Below are positions 46,746-59,171 of a stretch of DNA of 64,000 bases, in pieces. Location: NCBI RefSeq assembly GCF_910596095.1, contig NC_056546.1, positions 13,955,425 through 14,019,424 of the forward strand. The letters are read 5' to 3'. The stretch comes from Thunnus maccoyii (taxonomy: Eukaryota > Chordata > Actinopteri > Scombriformes > Scombridae). Each line of letters starts with the position of its first letter. The stretch's first letter is position 1. The position numbers were made by a program, and so were the translations under genes. The notes below the pieces were generated by a model. It ran no database searches. It was not told where the DNA came from and saw nothing but the letters and a program-made list of their open reading frames with translations.

Positions 46746-46920
46746 AATATTTGTAGAAAGGCCTGACGACATTGATAGCTACTGGTGAGCAGAGTAGTAG
46801 GACTCATATGTATCAAACTGCTAAAAGTATCATCTGCAATATTTGATGTTTTTGGACACTTGGAGCAGCGCAACAAGCTTTAGACTCAACATATCATTAC
46901 CAATAAAGTTGATATAGTGA

Positions 46921-47236
46921 AAGTGTTAACAAACAATTGCCTTCTGTATTTACACATTCAGCAGACAAAAAGCAACATTTTGAATTCATTTGTGTTTCTG
47001 GCCACCTGGCGAAGGTCCAATATTTACTCTCCTTTTAGCTCTGTTTTGGTCTTCACCACTTCCTTATCCACAATAAGCTGAAAGACGTTAAAACGCTCCA
47101 TACAGCTAAGGGGAACTGCAGTGTTGGGTTACAATTATCTGTAAGTTTATCACCATTATGACCTCTTTCCCATACAAGTCATGTGATCCATTGCTGATAT
47201 AAAAATATTGATTAGAGCAGCTTTAATGTAGAGCAT
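46921..47236. repeat. Second dispersed repeat family, copy 1
   Basis: Shares blocks with 54238-54612: GTATTTACACAT, CACCTGGC, CCAATATTTACTCTCCTTTTA with GCTCTGTT, and CATGTGATCC with AAATATTGATTA. Confidence 0.6.
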
Positions 47237-50200
47237 ATAGGAAGTGAGTGGCCTGATATTGTCCTAATGTGGGGTCACACAGGAAATGAGGATTTGTTTC
47301 ATAACCTTGTACCTGAAGGACATGGCTTTGAGGCATTAAGGGAAACTAAGCCTGGCCTAGGCATTACTTTCTAATCATCAAACGCCCACAACTATAAGTT
47401 AATGTGTTTAAACTCATAAAATGTCTTTTTTCCATCAGTATACATTGAGTCAGAATCCAGACCTGCACAGGCTTTGAAAGGCCCATCAGCAGGGAGTCAA
47501 TCAATACAGAATGATTTTGAAATATGGCAGCTGACTGCAACGTCGACTGCAAGCGAGCCTCCCTCCGCCCTCCTCCTATTTTCTCCTCCTTTGATGATTC
47601 TCAGTGGGTTAGTGAGTAGCAATGATAATGATTCTTGGCAATCGATGTATTCTGATGCTTAGAATCAAGCTCCACTTCCTTGACTATACTACTATACATG
47701 AATCATTTTCAGGCAGGTGCCTGAAAAAGGAGACACAGCTGCCTTTGATCCGAGATGACATTGTGACTTCTTAGCTTTAGGATGGCATTTGGATGCTGTG
47801 AAAGAGGAACAAAGCTTTGGTCAGCAAAAGGGGAATGTCAGAGATAAGTACAGACGCCACAAAGTCTTATTTAATACCGTATGTGACTGTCATATTAGTT
47901 CACTGAGTTACAACATTAACAGGGACACAATAATGGCCTTATATAGAAAGTACTGAGGCTGTTCTTCAGCTGTTAAAGCCATAAAGCATCCACCCTGCAT
48001 TAAGTGTCCTTGAGAAATAATCCTGGAGTACTACCAGCTTCAGTGAGATGCTTCTCTGCAGTTCAGAAGAGTACCAAAGCGTAACGGCCGAATAGATCGC
48101 AACCCATCAAACAATCTTCAAGACAGCTATTATTTTAAATGTCTCTATAAGCTGCTCCATGCAAGGATTTTAAAAACTCAAAGCAGAGCCTGTAAAAGCA
48201 GGTTTCATCTTCGCTGTTTTAAAAGCTCTCAAGTCCACTGTGTTAAATAAATCATGCTTTTTGCCTGTGGGAACATTCCCTGTTATTGAAAAGTAGAGCA
48301 GGGAGCAGTTTTGTGTTGCAAATAATGGAGATCAAATAAAATAATATAAATGTGATTAATGTGGTTATAACTTCATGAGGCACGGATGGTAGAAATAAGA
48401 GAAACAGTCCAGCTGAAATCTAAGTCTACAGTACACTGGGTGATGAGTGTGTCCACTGAGTGATGCTGTTTGTCTTGATGAGCTTGTGCAAGGTCAAAGG
48501 GTTCCCATAATGGAGACCTGCATGGCTGATTTACTGCAGCGCAGGCAAATGAAGAGTGATCATGCCTGGAACGTGAAAACTTGGAGTGTTTCCCGGCAGC
48601 CATGCCTGACTTTTCAACCAGATATCTCGAAGCGACCCCTGAGGCTGAGTCATCCACCAGTTTTTTGCGGCAGTGAACAGTGATATGCTCTCATCCGGAA
48701 AACGTGGTCAGATTTTTACTGCATTTGCAAAGTCATAAGGGTCTCTCTTGACTGAATTCAGGGTGAGTTTGCTGCGTGCTGTTACGCAATATAGGGACAG
48801 ATTCATTCAAGCATCTATGAAGAATGTCTCCCTGTTTCTGTTCATATCACTGTATCTCTCACACTCTAGAGATGGCCACTCTAGCACATATTACATTAGT
48901 GAGCAGTTGCCTCTGGAGGCCTGTCCAGTTATTCTAGTGAGCTCCTCTGGCGCCATGTGATGTCGATTGGAAATGAAGAGGGCGTCGCTGGCTACTAGGC
49001 AACTGCAACGCCGCACAAATCAGCAACCACGCAAGAGGAGCCGCAGATAATATCTCAATCTCTCCCAGTATCAGTCAGTCTTGTCTTTGTCATGCAAATA
49101 TGGAAATTACATTTGCACGTAACCAACAGTGAGCCAGCTCCTTCTTGCTGAAGGATGGTTTCTTAAATCAGACATCAAAGCAGATCGGTGTATTCAGCTG
49201 CCAAAGAAAATTAATGATGCTTTTTAAAAAAAATTTTATCAGTCACTCAATCTTTTCAATGGGAAGACTTTGGAAAACACTCCAACTCTTAATGGCCACA
49301 CAATGACTGACAGCAATCTGAGTGAAACAACAATAAGAAGGAGACAAAGCCATGGAGGAAAACAAAAGATGTGCCAGTGTGGATTTATCAGGGTGGTGGA
49401 GGGATCTAAGCATGTGGATGTGACTAAGAGGCGGAGAGTGTGGGCATTTTTCTCACGTTTTCCCACCACAGACTCAGAAGTGACAGCTGAGACAAGACTC
49501 CCCCCTACCCCCCCCTACTGTTAGCACGTACAGCCATGGGCAAATGTCAATCAAAGATGTCAGTCTTTTGTTTTGAGCTTTAACTGTATCATCTGTATCC
49601 CCAACATCTCTCGATCTTTGGCATTGTATGTGCATAACCTTCTCTCTATCATTTGATTTCTTTGTTACTGTTTATCTTGAAGTTATATTTTTTTCTTCAT
49701 TTTTCTCGTTTACATTCATCAAAAAAAATTACACTATTACTCCCCTCTTTGCCTCAACTGTTACTATTTTTTAAATTATTACTAAACAACATTCACTAAC
49801 AGGTCCATAAGTGCTCTCAGACACTGTTTTTATAACACCTTCCAGTTAGGGAGACGGTAAATGGTTTCACAGTGAGTGGGGGATTGTTAACCCTGTGCGG
49901 TTTGAGCCTGTGGTTGTTGACATGCTGCAGGTGGTGGCCTGTTGAATGTCCAGCTGAGACAGGAATGTGGAGCCCCTATGGGCGCAAAGCAGCCAGGATC
50001 AACCGTGCAGGCAGGAGAGGGTTCTCCTGAAGAGTTAATGCTAGTATCATCAGTTTATCAAAGGTTTGACAAATCTTTAGGTCATTGTGTGAGCATCCCA
50101 CTGCAAAGCGCAACACAGGACAGCTGGGTCTTTAGGTCACATCATAAGAGGGGTTTAGTTCAGTGACAGGCTGAGGATCAGCGTAATGGCTACAACATCT

Positions 50201-53200
50201 GAGGACCCTTTCTAGTTGAGCCCTGGGGGTCTCCCACTGATTTATTGCTGTCCCTCTCGCTGCTTGTGCCTATCTTTAGCTCCACTGACTTTTATGAGCT
50301 TGTTGAAGTGAAGGCGTGCTGTGGCACTGTTGTCAGAGCTGGCTCCAGACGCTTAGACCGGCCTCTGCCATGACTTTACATTACTTCCTTCCACGGGTTG
50401 TGCAAAGCTTGCTTAGTATGCTGGTAACCCTGCAGAGATAGGCATGTGCCAGAGGAATTTGGGGGTGCAATGTCTGTTTTTTTTAAGGCTTCTATAACTT
50501 GCAACTGCTACCGTCTTCTAGCTACCTATAACTTTTCCATCTCCATGTGCTACTCTAAACATTATTCAGAATTATGAACAGCTGATGATGCTATGTTTTT
50601 GCAATAAGAGGCTGCTTATAAGCTTGGTGAAAATGTTAAAGGTCAGGGTGTATTTAAAAATATTTGGAGAATACTCTCTGACAGCTCAGAGAGCTTTGAG
50701 GGATTCAGAAGCATTTTCAGAATAACATGGAGCTGCAGGAGAATTTTTTATCTCACCGGAGGTAGGATGTTCACTCTCAGATGCTGCCATTGGTCAGAAT
50801 CTCAGCATGCCTCTTATTCATTCATTCATAATGCACACAGTGTAATGGAGGACAGTTTAACTCATAGTAGGTTCGAATGTGATTGACCCACACTATAAAT
50901 CACAGTTTCAAAGCTGCTTTAAAAGCCTAATTTTCAATTTTCCAGCACTGCAGTCTTCTCAGACTCACACATTACGCCTACATCTACACATATTTGGTGA
51001 TATTATTAGTAATCAATGTGGAAATGGCTTGAGACTTTGACCATTCAGTGTTATTGTTGACTCCTGTATGAATAGAAACCTAGACTTAAAAACACTGAAA
51101 ACTAATTTATTAATAAACCTGCAGTTTTTTAAAGATATGTTCTTATTGATATCATCATATTATTTATTGTTTGTTCTTATTATTATTACATCATCATTTT
51201 GTTTGTATATGTTTTGTTATTTCAATTGTTTACTTCTAGTTTTAAGGACTGTGGAGCACTTTGAGATTTTCTTTCCAAAAGTCCCTTTTAAAGTCCTTTT
51301 TGAACAAAGTTCAATATGACTGTTACTAATTTGCCGAGTTTGAAATACAAAGAGGTCAACCCAAAACTTAAGTGCTTGGAGAGCATTTTTTCTCATAACA
51401 GCCATTCATTTGAAGCTGAATAATGGGCTGTGATGTCTTGTAAAAGCTTTACTAGAATTGGTTCTTATTTTTAAGAGGAATGTCTAAGAAAACATCCCAA
51501 TTCAAAGAATTTCAGCAGACCAAGCTCAGTATATGTGAAAGCTTTGCGCATACAGTCCCATCTTTGTCTCCTGACCCTCACAGAGTAAGACTGAAATGCT
51601 TTGGCCTAAAGCCTGACGTATATCCTCCATATGGTATGGTTTACTCCGGGGGAGGAACGTGCTCTCTCAAACTAGCTTCCATTAAACACATTCCTTGCAA
51701 ACAGCCCGATAACGGCACGCTAGTAGGTCCCAGCTCCCCAGTGAAGTGACTCATCACTCAGGTGTGTTTACAGCTTATTACGCAAGAAAAAGAGGCTCCT
51801 CTGGAGATGGACTAGCACTCAATGTAACACATTTCGAGCTCCAAGAAAAAGTCACAGCAACTCATCCTCTCGGGCAGTTATTCGCCTCAAATGTGTCACA
51901 GGTGACGACCTTTTCAAACACGTGCTTACACTTACACAAACACACAGGAAGTGAGACTCAGGTAGTGAGAGTGAGATCATGTTAGCGTATGTGTGAGGCA
52001 TCAGCAGGGTCATTTATTTCACACAGAACCATCAATTACAACCCATCTCTGCCACGATATTAGTTTGTTGCTTTAGTGCAGCAGCTGTAAAGCCAGATGG
52101 GAAGGAAAGGAGGCTATTTGTTATCTCACAGCCTTAGAGATGAGAGGGATTCTCCACAGCTTACATAACATGTCTCTTTTCATTCAATGCAGGCAGGGTT
52201 TTGTCCATTACTCGAGATGGGTATCAATAATGTGATGAATGCAGGGATTTCAATCTTTTTTTTTCTTTCTTTTTTTTTTTTTTTTTTTTACAGATGTGGC
52301 ACCAGATTAGGTTCAAAATGAGAGCAAGCTATAAATTCTCTGATGACCCAGATGTCCTGACATGGACTAAAATCAATGAACAACTATATTTATACCACAA
52401 ATCTGTCTGTAAAATTAGTAAATAAAGCCTGATACTGCTTTATAAAAGTAAACTCCCCACATGGACACAATCTGTGCTGCTGCTTTTTAAACCGTCACAC
52501 GCCTCAATTCAGTTTAAAATAAACACACACAGGAGAAGGAAAAGCAAACAGTCAATTTTTCTGAAATGACGACATCACAGCTATTGTCTCCCTGCTCCTT
52601 GATGACACAGTGTCAGACAGCTTGAGACAGGCGTGAAAAGAAACACCTCTGTTACACCCGAGAATTACCAGAGGAGCAGAAAATAATCCAGTTTCACCTG
52701 AGTGAACACAGAAAAGCAGAGCCTCCATTTTCTCCAGTAAAAATAAGATGATGTAGGAGCGGCCTGGATAAGGGTTCATGACAATATCTGTTTGTATTCT
52801 TCTCCTGTTACCACGTGTTGTTCCCTCTGTTTCAACTTGAAGCTAATACTGGCAGCCATTTTTTAGCATGTCTGGAAAACATCAGCAGATTATTATTGTT
52901 ACAACAATGCCAAACTCAAAATAAGAATTTTTTTTTTCAGCTTAACATTTGCTAATGTCACTTCATTTCACAACACCAAACAAAAGGCATTCGTGAGATT
53001 GTTGACATGATTTCATTTCCCTAAATTGTTATTTTCAGTTGGTTGACAAAAGATGCAACTCTGAGACAAAATTCCTCTGTCACAAAGTCGTGAACCTTGT
53101 GGGTGGGCGGTCATGTGTACGGAGGCCCTGAGAGCTCAGTGCACTGCAACTAAATAAAACACATGCAAACAGACAAAACAGTGGAGCAGGGGGAAGACAC

Positions 53201-53891
53201 GATATTATTCAGGCATTCATAGTGTTACGGTTATTTGTACACATCAAAGCTAACAAAGAGTTGCGTGAAGAATGAAAAAAGAGAGCTAGAAGGATAAATC
53301 CAAACTCTGCTTACTTGCTTACCTCTGCACAACTGGCCAATCCCTGCATGGAGTGAATGTGAAAATTGGAATGACAGTGACAGGTTAATACCAGCAAGTA
53401 TCTGTAATAATTATAATATAATGACTAAAATAGATTAAATTCTTTTTGCTTATTTTCCAACATGTTGTCTTGCATTTGTAGCATGTTTTCTGTGTTTTGT
53501 TGTATTGTGTTTTGTTACGCTGCAAATGTAAAGTCAAACCAGTGAATGTGTTTTGCAGTTTTTATTCAACTTCTTTGCAGGGCTTTTTTTAAATCTAAAT
53601 TGTGTATGTGTTGTCAAACTGATGAACTGTTTTCCTATATTTGCTTGTGGTTTGTCTGTTTGTTTCCTTCAATTGCAGTGTTTTGACCTCTCTGGGCCAC
53701 TGTACATGTGACTAAGACCATTAACAATGTTAGTCAGCCAGTGCACCTGGAAGATGACGTGAATACAGCATTCCAACCAGTGACCCTTGACCTTCTGTTC
53801 ACCTCACAGACACGTTTCTTCTCTCTGTAACACCAAAATGCAAAATGCAGTATCCTCTCTCCATCAGACTGTATAGTATTCAGGGAGTGTC
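47237..53891. other. Intergenic, no gene seen
   Basis: About 6.6 kb between sgms1 and prkg1 with no recognisable gene or repeat family, except a T-rich run (52256-52289). Because prkg1 is large and developmentally regulated, enhancers are possible here but not visible. Confidence 0.35.
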
Positions 53892-54110
53892 TAGTGCTGA
53901 AATGATTCAATCAATTAGTTCATCGGCAGAAAATCAATCAACCAACCCCTTAATTATTATTTATCTATCTTTTAGAATTAAATAGTTAGGTTTTGGATTG
54001 TTTGTTTTCAAACAAAACAAGCAATTTGATGATGTCAACTTGAGCTCTGGGTAAATTTGGACATTTTCAAGACTTTACTGATGAAATTATTCATTGATTA
54101 ATTGATAGCT
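53892..54110. repeat. Dispersed MITE-like repeat, copy 3 (left part)
   Basis: Begins TAGTGCTGAAATGATTCAAT as in copy 1. The matching right end (GAAAATAATTGTTAGTTGCA) is at 54696-54715, separated by the second repeat family. Confidence 0.55.
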
Positions 54111-54237
54111 TGAACTGCTACATCAAAGACAACTGGACTTAAGTAGCTATACTTTTCTTACATTTGCATTATCCGATCTTTTAGTCACTTTGAGTAAAAC
54201 CAGGCTGCGAACACGACACTAACATATTATAACCTTT

Positions 54238-54612
54238 TAAGTAGATACGGCGAAGTTGTTAGCGAACAGCTGCTTATTTACACATCCAAAAGAGACACAT
54301 TAGCATCCATTTGCAGCTGTGTTTGGTGACCTGGCAGATATAAATCCAATATTCACTCTCCTTTACGCTCTGTTGAGGGAAACATCTGGCTCTTTCTCAC
54401 TTGTTGCTAGCTTCATCTATCTGCTGTTCGGTGTTGGGAAAGTAGTTTACAATGTGTTCATCAGAGCATTTCCACCAAAATCAGCTGCCTGCTGCAGCTA
54501 TAAACGAGGATGGTGAGAGTGAAAACATCTACGAGCGACCCCTTTCACATACATGTAGCCATGTGATCCATATATAAATATCAAAATATTGATTATAGCG
54601 TCTTTATAGATG
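54238..54612. repeat. Second dispersed repeat family, copy 2
   Basis: Blocks as in 46921-47236 (TATTTACACAT, GACCTGGC, CCAATATTCACTCTCCTTTA, CATGTGATCC, AAATATTGATTATAGC). It lies between the two halves of the copy 3 MITE, so it appears to be nested in it. Confidence 0.6.
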
Positions 54613-55436
54613 TTTAGTGTCTTATCAAATATTCCAGCTGCCTTGATGAGTGAGAATCTTCACAGACAGATTCACTGATAGATTAATCAGTAATGAAAAT
54701 AATTGTTAGTTGCAGCCCTAGCAGCGTTACAAAAAAGTGGAATCCAGTTTATCCCCACCTGTCTGATATTTATGTTACTAATGCAGAAAGACAGGAAGGA
54801 AGTATCATTATTGCGTTTGCTAAGTCAATTTCCTGTGCTCTGGTTCTATCCATCTCCAGTGTGAAGCGAATGATCAATCTTCAGCTCTGGATATGATATC
54901 ATGTTACAATGTAGGACTACATCAATGTGATGTGAAGTCAGAGTATGATATTGCTGCTAGAGTGCAGGATTTAGTGTTGTTCGGTACTGAAAAAGGCTCA
55001 AAAATAGATGGCTCCAGGCTAAAGTATCTCTCCTGTGCCCGCCCCATGATGTCTCTCTCTTTCACACTCTCCCAGAGCTCATCTCACCTCTCCTGGGATG
55101 GCAGGCCCAGGCAGGCGGCCAGCTGGTGGTGTCTCATTGGGACCGGCAGCAGAGGCAACAAGAGCGCAGCCAGATGCAGTATTAAAGACATCAGGGGCTC
55201 AAGGGGACGCTTCTCCAGAGATGTAGCAACATACCTCTCCTACCATTGCACTCACAGTAATCCCCTCTAAGGTTTCCATACGGGCTGCTGGCATGATCAT
55301 GTTTGTGTGTCTACAGGGATTTTAGCTTTGTGAATGGTTACATAAATCTTTGTATGCGAGTTTGTGCATGGGTGATAATAATGTGCAAGTATATGTCTGG
55401 GTATACCCAAGATACCTTTCTCTATTTCTCTCTCGC

Positions 55437-55438
<2 letters not shown>

Positions 55439-55472
<34 letters not shown>
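55439..55472. repeat. TG microsatellite
   Basis: Uninterrupted GT run of about 34 bases. Confidence 0.95.
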
Positions 55473-55475
<3 letters not shown>

Positions 55476-57512
55476 TGTATTACAGGAAAACAGTGACTAA
55501 TGTCTGCCCTCTTCTCTTCCGTAAGCTGATCTGTCCCCGAGGCGAACGAGAGGGCACCGGCTTTTCTCTGCCCAGAGACGCCTTCAAAACACTGCAAAGA
55601 CAGCACATGAACCTTTAAATACAGCGCAGCGAGACTCAGCAATCACCGTGAACTCAATGACGCCCACGAACAGCGACTCGAGAGGCAGTCAGAGTGTCTA
55701 TCTCTAAGTGCCGTAAGGTCAACTCGGGGTCCATTACCTAACCTGTAACATCCAAGGGAGATGACCCATCTAGTGCTCAGACAACACAAGCTGAGACTGG
55801 TAGTGCAGCATTTCTCACCCTGTGTAAACATGGAAGTAGTCTTGTGTTGAGGTTACACAGATTTTAGGCCAGTGACGCTGATATTGTCATGGTGACGACG
55901 TAAAGAGTGTGTGTAGGTACAGGCACTTATAGTGAGCATTGGTTCAAAGATAATGAAATCAAAGATCAAAGATAATGAAAAACTGATTGATATTGTGCAT
56001 CTTTTTTTGTCCCAAATGCATGAATGCCCTTTTCTTGAATAGGATGTCAGTAGTGCTTTTTCAGTGTAACCATATTCTCCGTGGATATGAACAGGGTCAC
56101 AGAAGGTGATACTTAATTTACCACTGTCATTATGGGCACAGTGTCTGCTGCATACATAATTAATCAATCACTATTTTCCACATTGATAACAGCACGACCC
56201 CAGTCCTCACCTTGTCTTTGAATGCTGGTTGCATTCACTTTGCTCACAATCACTGTGAAACATGGAGAGACACATACACAGAGATCTCAGTAACAACAGT
56301 AAAAATGCCGCTGCAAGAGACACCGTGCAATCTGCACCTGATAACTCTCGGGGTGATTATCAAGCCAGGCGCGAGCTAAACGGGTTATCACAAGTCTCAC
56401 ATGGGAGACGAGGGTTAACAGCCAGTTATCGTGGCAATATTCCTCTGTGAACTATTTGGAGATCTGCAGGTTTGAATGAGAAAGGTCATGTCAAATAATG
56501 TGTAATAAAACTCTTCAAATAGACCTGTATGGCCACGCTTTCCAGCAACAAGCATTCATCTCCAGCCCAACAAGAGGTGGTTGGAATAATAAGAAGGCAA
56601 GCAGTAGACAAGGGTGAGATATGTTGAACTACACGAGCGAAGGGAAGATCTGTTCACTCTATTTTTAACCCAGAATCTTAATGAAACATCCCCCTAGCGC
56701 CCATGAGCTCCCTTTTTTTCCCCCCTCAATGAATTCATTGAGTTGAAACAGATTTAGGCAGTAGAATGAAAAATGGTGCATAAAAAACGACTGGCTGGGT
56801 TTGGAGATTAATATTACAGCCAGAGAAGTGATGATCTATCACTGAACTCTCTTCCATATACAGCATAGTGGGGATGAAAGTGACGAGCACTGTTGCCAAA
56901 ATATGTAATTACTGATTAAACTAATCAGTAAGATTACACATTCCAAATCTGTTGTGTAATTAGCTTTTAGGCTACTTTATGTTGGATGCACACAATAAAG
57001 CCTCTTTTTTAATCTCATGCAACTATGAATCATTCATTTTTGCCATTCACAGCCTTAAATTCTGATGTCTAATTTCATTATATAAAAGATTTTGGTTATT
57101 GTATGGTCCTGAATTTGCTGTTTTATATCAACTGGTTATTTTTGTGACACACAAGTTAGGATCACTACTGATAAAAAAAAAAGGCACAGTCATCCTAAAA
57201 ACTCGCATAATAAATGAATAAATCTCCATAACAACACTGTGCAAGCACAATCACAGAGGCTTCTGGCCAATATAAAGGCTGTTAGCCTTGTACAGAGATT
57301 ACTTTCACTTCACTGATGTGTGCACATTCCATATATAAAATGTATCCATTGCCAACAAGCTGTGGCTTAATCCACTGTCCTGTGAAGCCAATACGGGTGC
57401 GGGACAATTGATTTTTTCAGTAGGTTAGGTCGTGGAGGTGATGTTGGTGTTTGCGCTTTTGTCACTCAAAGGGTGTTCCGGATTGTGCAGATATATGGTA
57501 AACAAATATTTG
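55473..57512. other. Intergenic, upstream of prkg1
   Basis: No gene recognised. The promoter of the prkg1 alpha transcript should begin near the end of this stretch. Confidence 0.3.
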
Positions 57513-57556
57513 ACAGCAGCAGCAGCAGCAGCAGCAGCAACAGTAACAGCAGCCCT
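57513..57556. repeat. CAG trinucleotide repeat upstream of prkg1 alpha
   Basis: Nine CAG units followed by CAACAGTAACAGCAGC, about 420 bases upstream of the alpha start codon and probably in the promoter or 5' UTR. It is not in a supported coding frame. Confidence 0.9.
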
Positions 57557-57559
57557 GAG

Positions 57560-57972
57560 CTTCCTCAGTGTGTTTGCAGTGTGAGAGGCGGTGAAGTACA
57601 GGAGTTGTCTCGGTTCTTTAGTGCCCAGTTTGACGGCCTGCCTGCGTCCTCGGGAGAGGAAGAGCTGCTGTAATTGGTTTCTCAATGAAGGATCATCAGC
57701 TGCTCCCCGGAGGCTTGGTGGACTGTAGCGTAGCGCTGCTCCATCAATCGTCCATTTCCCGGCTTTAAACACCGCTTTGCTCTTTTCTTCTGAAATAAAC
57801 AAGTGGGCAGTGAAGGGGCATTATCGGAGCATCATCATCATCATCATCCTGAGCGTATTTAGAGGGGATTTTTGTGTCCGTTTTCCCACAACCTGTGCGA
57901 GCGCTTGGAGTTAATCGTTTTTGTCCATATCAGCGGAGAATCGCGGGGCAAAGTTTAACGCAGATTTTCAAC
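57560..57972 (+). promoter_or_regulatory. prkg1: Probable promoter/5' UTR of prkg1 alpha transcript
   Basis: GC-richer than its surroundings, with CpGs close to the start (GAGAATCGCGGGGC). It also holds an ATC run at 57831-57849. No TATA box identified. There is no in-frame ATG upstream of 57973 in the open stretch that begins near 57874. Confidence 0.4.
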
Positions 57973-58229
57973 ATGAGTGACCTGGAGGACGACTTTGCTA
58001 AGATCCTGCTGCTAAAGGAGGAGAGGATACGGGACTTGGAGAGGCGGCTGGCGGACAGGGAAGACGAGATTCAAGAACTGAAGAGAAAATTGCACAAATG
58101 TCAGTCTGTTTTGCCCAGCGCTCAACTTATTGGACCGAGGACCCGCAGGGCGCAGGGCATCTCCGCGGAGCCTCAAACGCACCAGGACCTGTCAAGGCAG
58201 TCTTTTCGGAAATATGCCAAGTCTGACTG
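57973..58229 (+). CDS. prkg1: cGMP-dependent protein kinase 1, alpha-specific first exon (partial gene)
   Basis: PRKG1 phosphorylates Ser/Thr targets in response to cGMP, for example in smooth muscle relaxation. This exon encodes the alpha isoform N-terminus, 85 codons plus two bases, ending at donor GTAAGA (58230). It contains the leucine-zipper coiled coil (about residues 4-42, LEDDFAKILLLKEERI, RDLERRLADREDEIQELKRK), Cys43 (Cys42 without the initiator Met; forms the oxidant-sensitive inter-subunit disulfide in the known enzyme), and the autoinhibitory pseudosubstrate RAQGISAEP (residues about 61-69). The sequence matches mammalian PKG I alpha closely, with a slightly shorter hinge after the pseudosubstrate. 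The cyclic-nucleotide and kinase exons lie beyond the window. Confidence 0.96.
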
Positions 58230-58407
58230 GTAAGATTGTTCAGCATGGTATTGATACTTTACTTTCCCATTACGCCCATGTGTCAGCTTTGTGTTTTTCT
58301 TTTTCACTGCCAAAATGTAAAGATGTGCCATGAAATATGTTATTAGAAGCAGAAGTCTCTTTTTTTCAACAGAAATATGAATGAACATGTTATGAATTCC
58401 ACACACT

Positions 58408-58411
<4 letters not shown>

Positions 58412-58484
<73 letters not shown>

Positions 58485-58517
58485 ACACACACAAACACAC
58501 ACACACACACACACACA
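58412..58517. repeat. Long CA microsatellite
   Basis: About 105 bases of CA with two single-base interruptions, 180 bases after the alpha exon. Confidence 0.95.
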
Positions 58518-59117
58518 GTTCTTGTGGCACTTCAGTGGCCTATCTCCACCTCCACAGAGCTTTTTTTCTGGCTGTTTTCTACATTTTCTTTCTTTCTTTT
58601 TTTAATGAGAGATGGAGGAGACGTTTGCCATGAATGGGCGAGCACTTTCATTCTTGGGGGCGATGACGCAGCTCCAAGGCGAGTTTCAGAAAGAGCTCCT
58701 AATTGATCAGATCCATCACGGCGGTCCCACGAGACACAGACAGGAGGAAGTGCGATGCATTATTGGCTTTTAGTAGCTGGACGCTGAGGACCCGAAGTGC
58801 ATGTCTGAGGATATTTAATACTCCATTAGAAAACGCTTTGTTTGACCATATGCTTCCTGCATCACCTTTAGGTGCTCATTTTAGCTTCACAGTATGGTTG
58901 TCCTGAATTTGAGGGTTTCACATGAGGCCTGTATGTGATTAGTTGTCAGTTATTATCTCATTTATTCACTTATTTTCAGTCTATTCAGCTTGATTGTGTT
59001 GCCATTACTCCCAGCTAAAAGTTGACACACACTCTCTCTCTTTTTGCGCTTTTTAATTTCTTTTAATCTCAATTTCTCTTATCAGAATCACATCAGGATA
59101 AATGGCTAATTATATTG

Positions 59118-59121
<4 letters not shown>

Positions 59122-59162
<41 letters not shown>

Positions 59163-59171
59163 AGAGAGAGA
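59122..59171. repeat. CA/GA compound microsatellite
   Basis: About 38 bases AC followed by AGAGAGAGAGAG. Confidence 0.95.

Noticed and set aside
57425..57802. Minus-strand open frame of 125 codons with an alanine run
   Set aside because: Runs through the CAG repeat antisense to the presumed prkg1 5' UTR; no family resemblance or splice support.
58377..58706. Open frame of 109 codons with long His-Thr repeat
   Set aside because: Produced by translation of the CA microsatellite.
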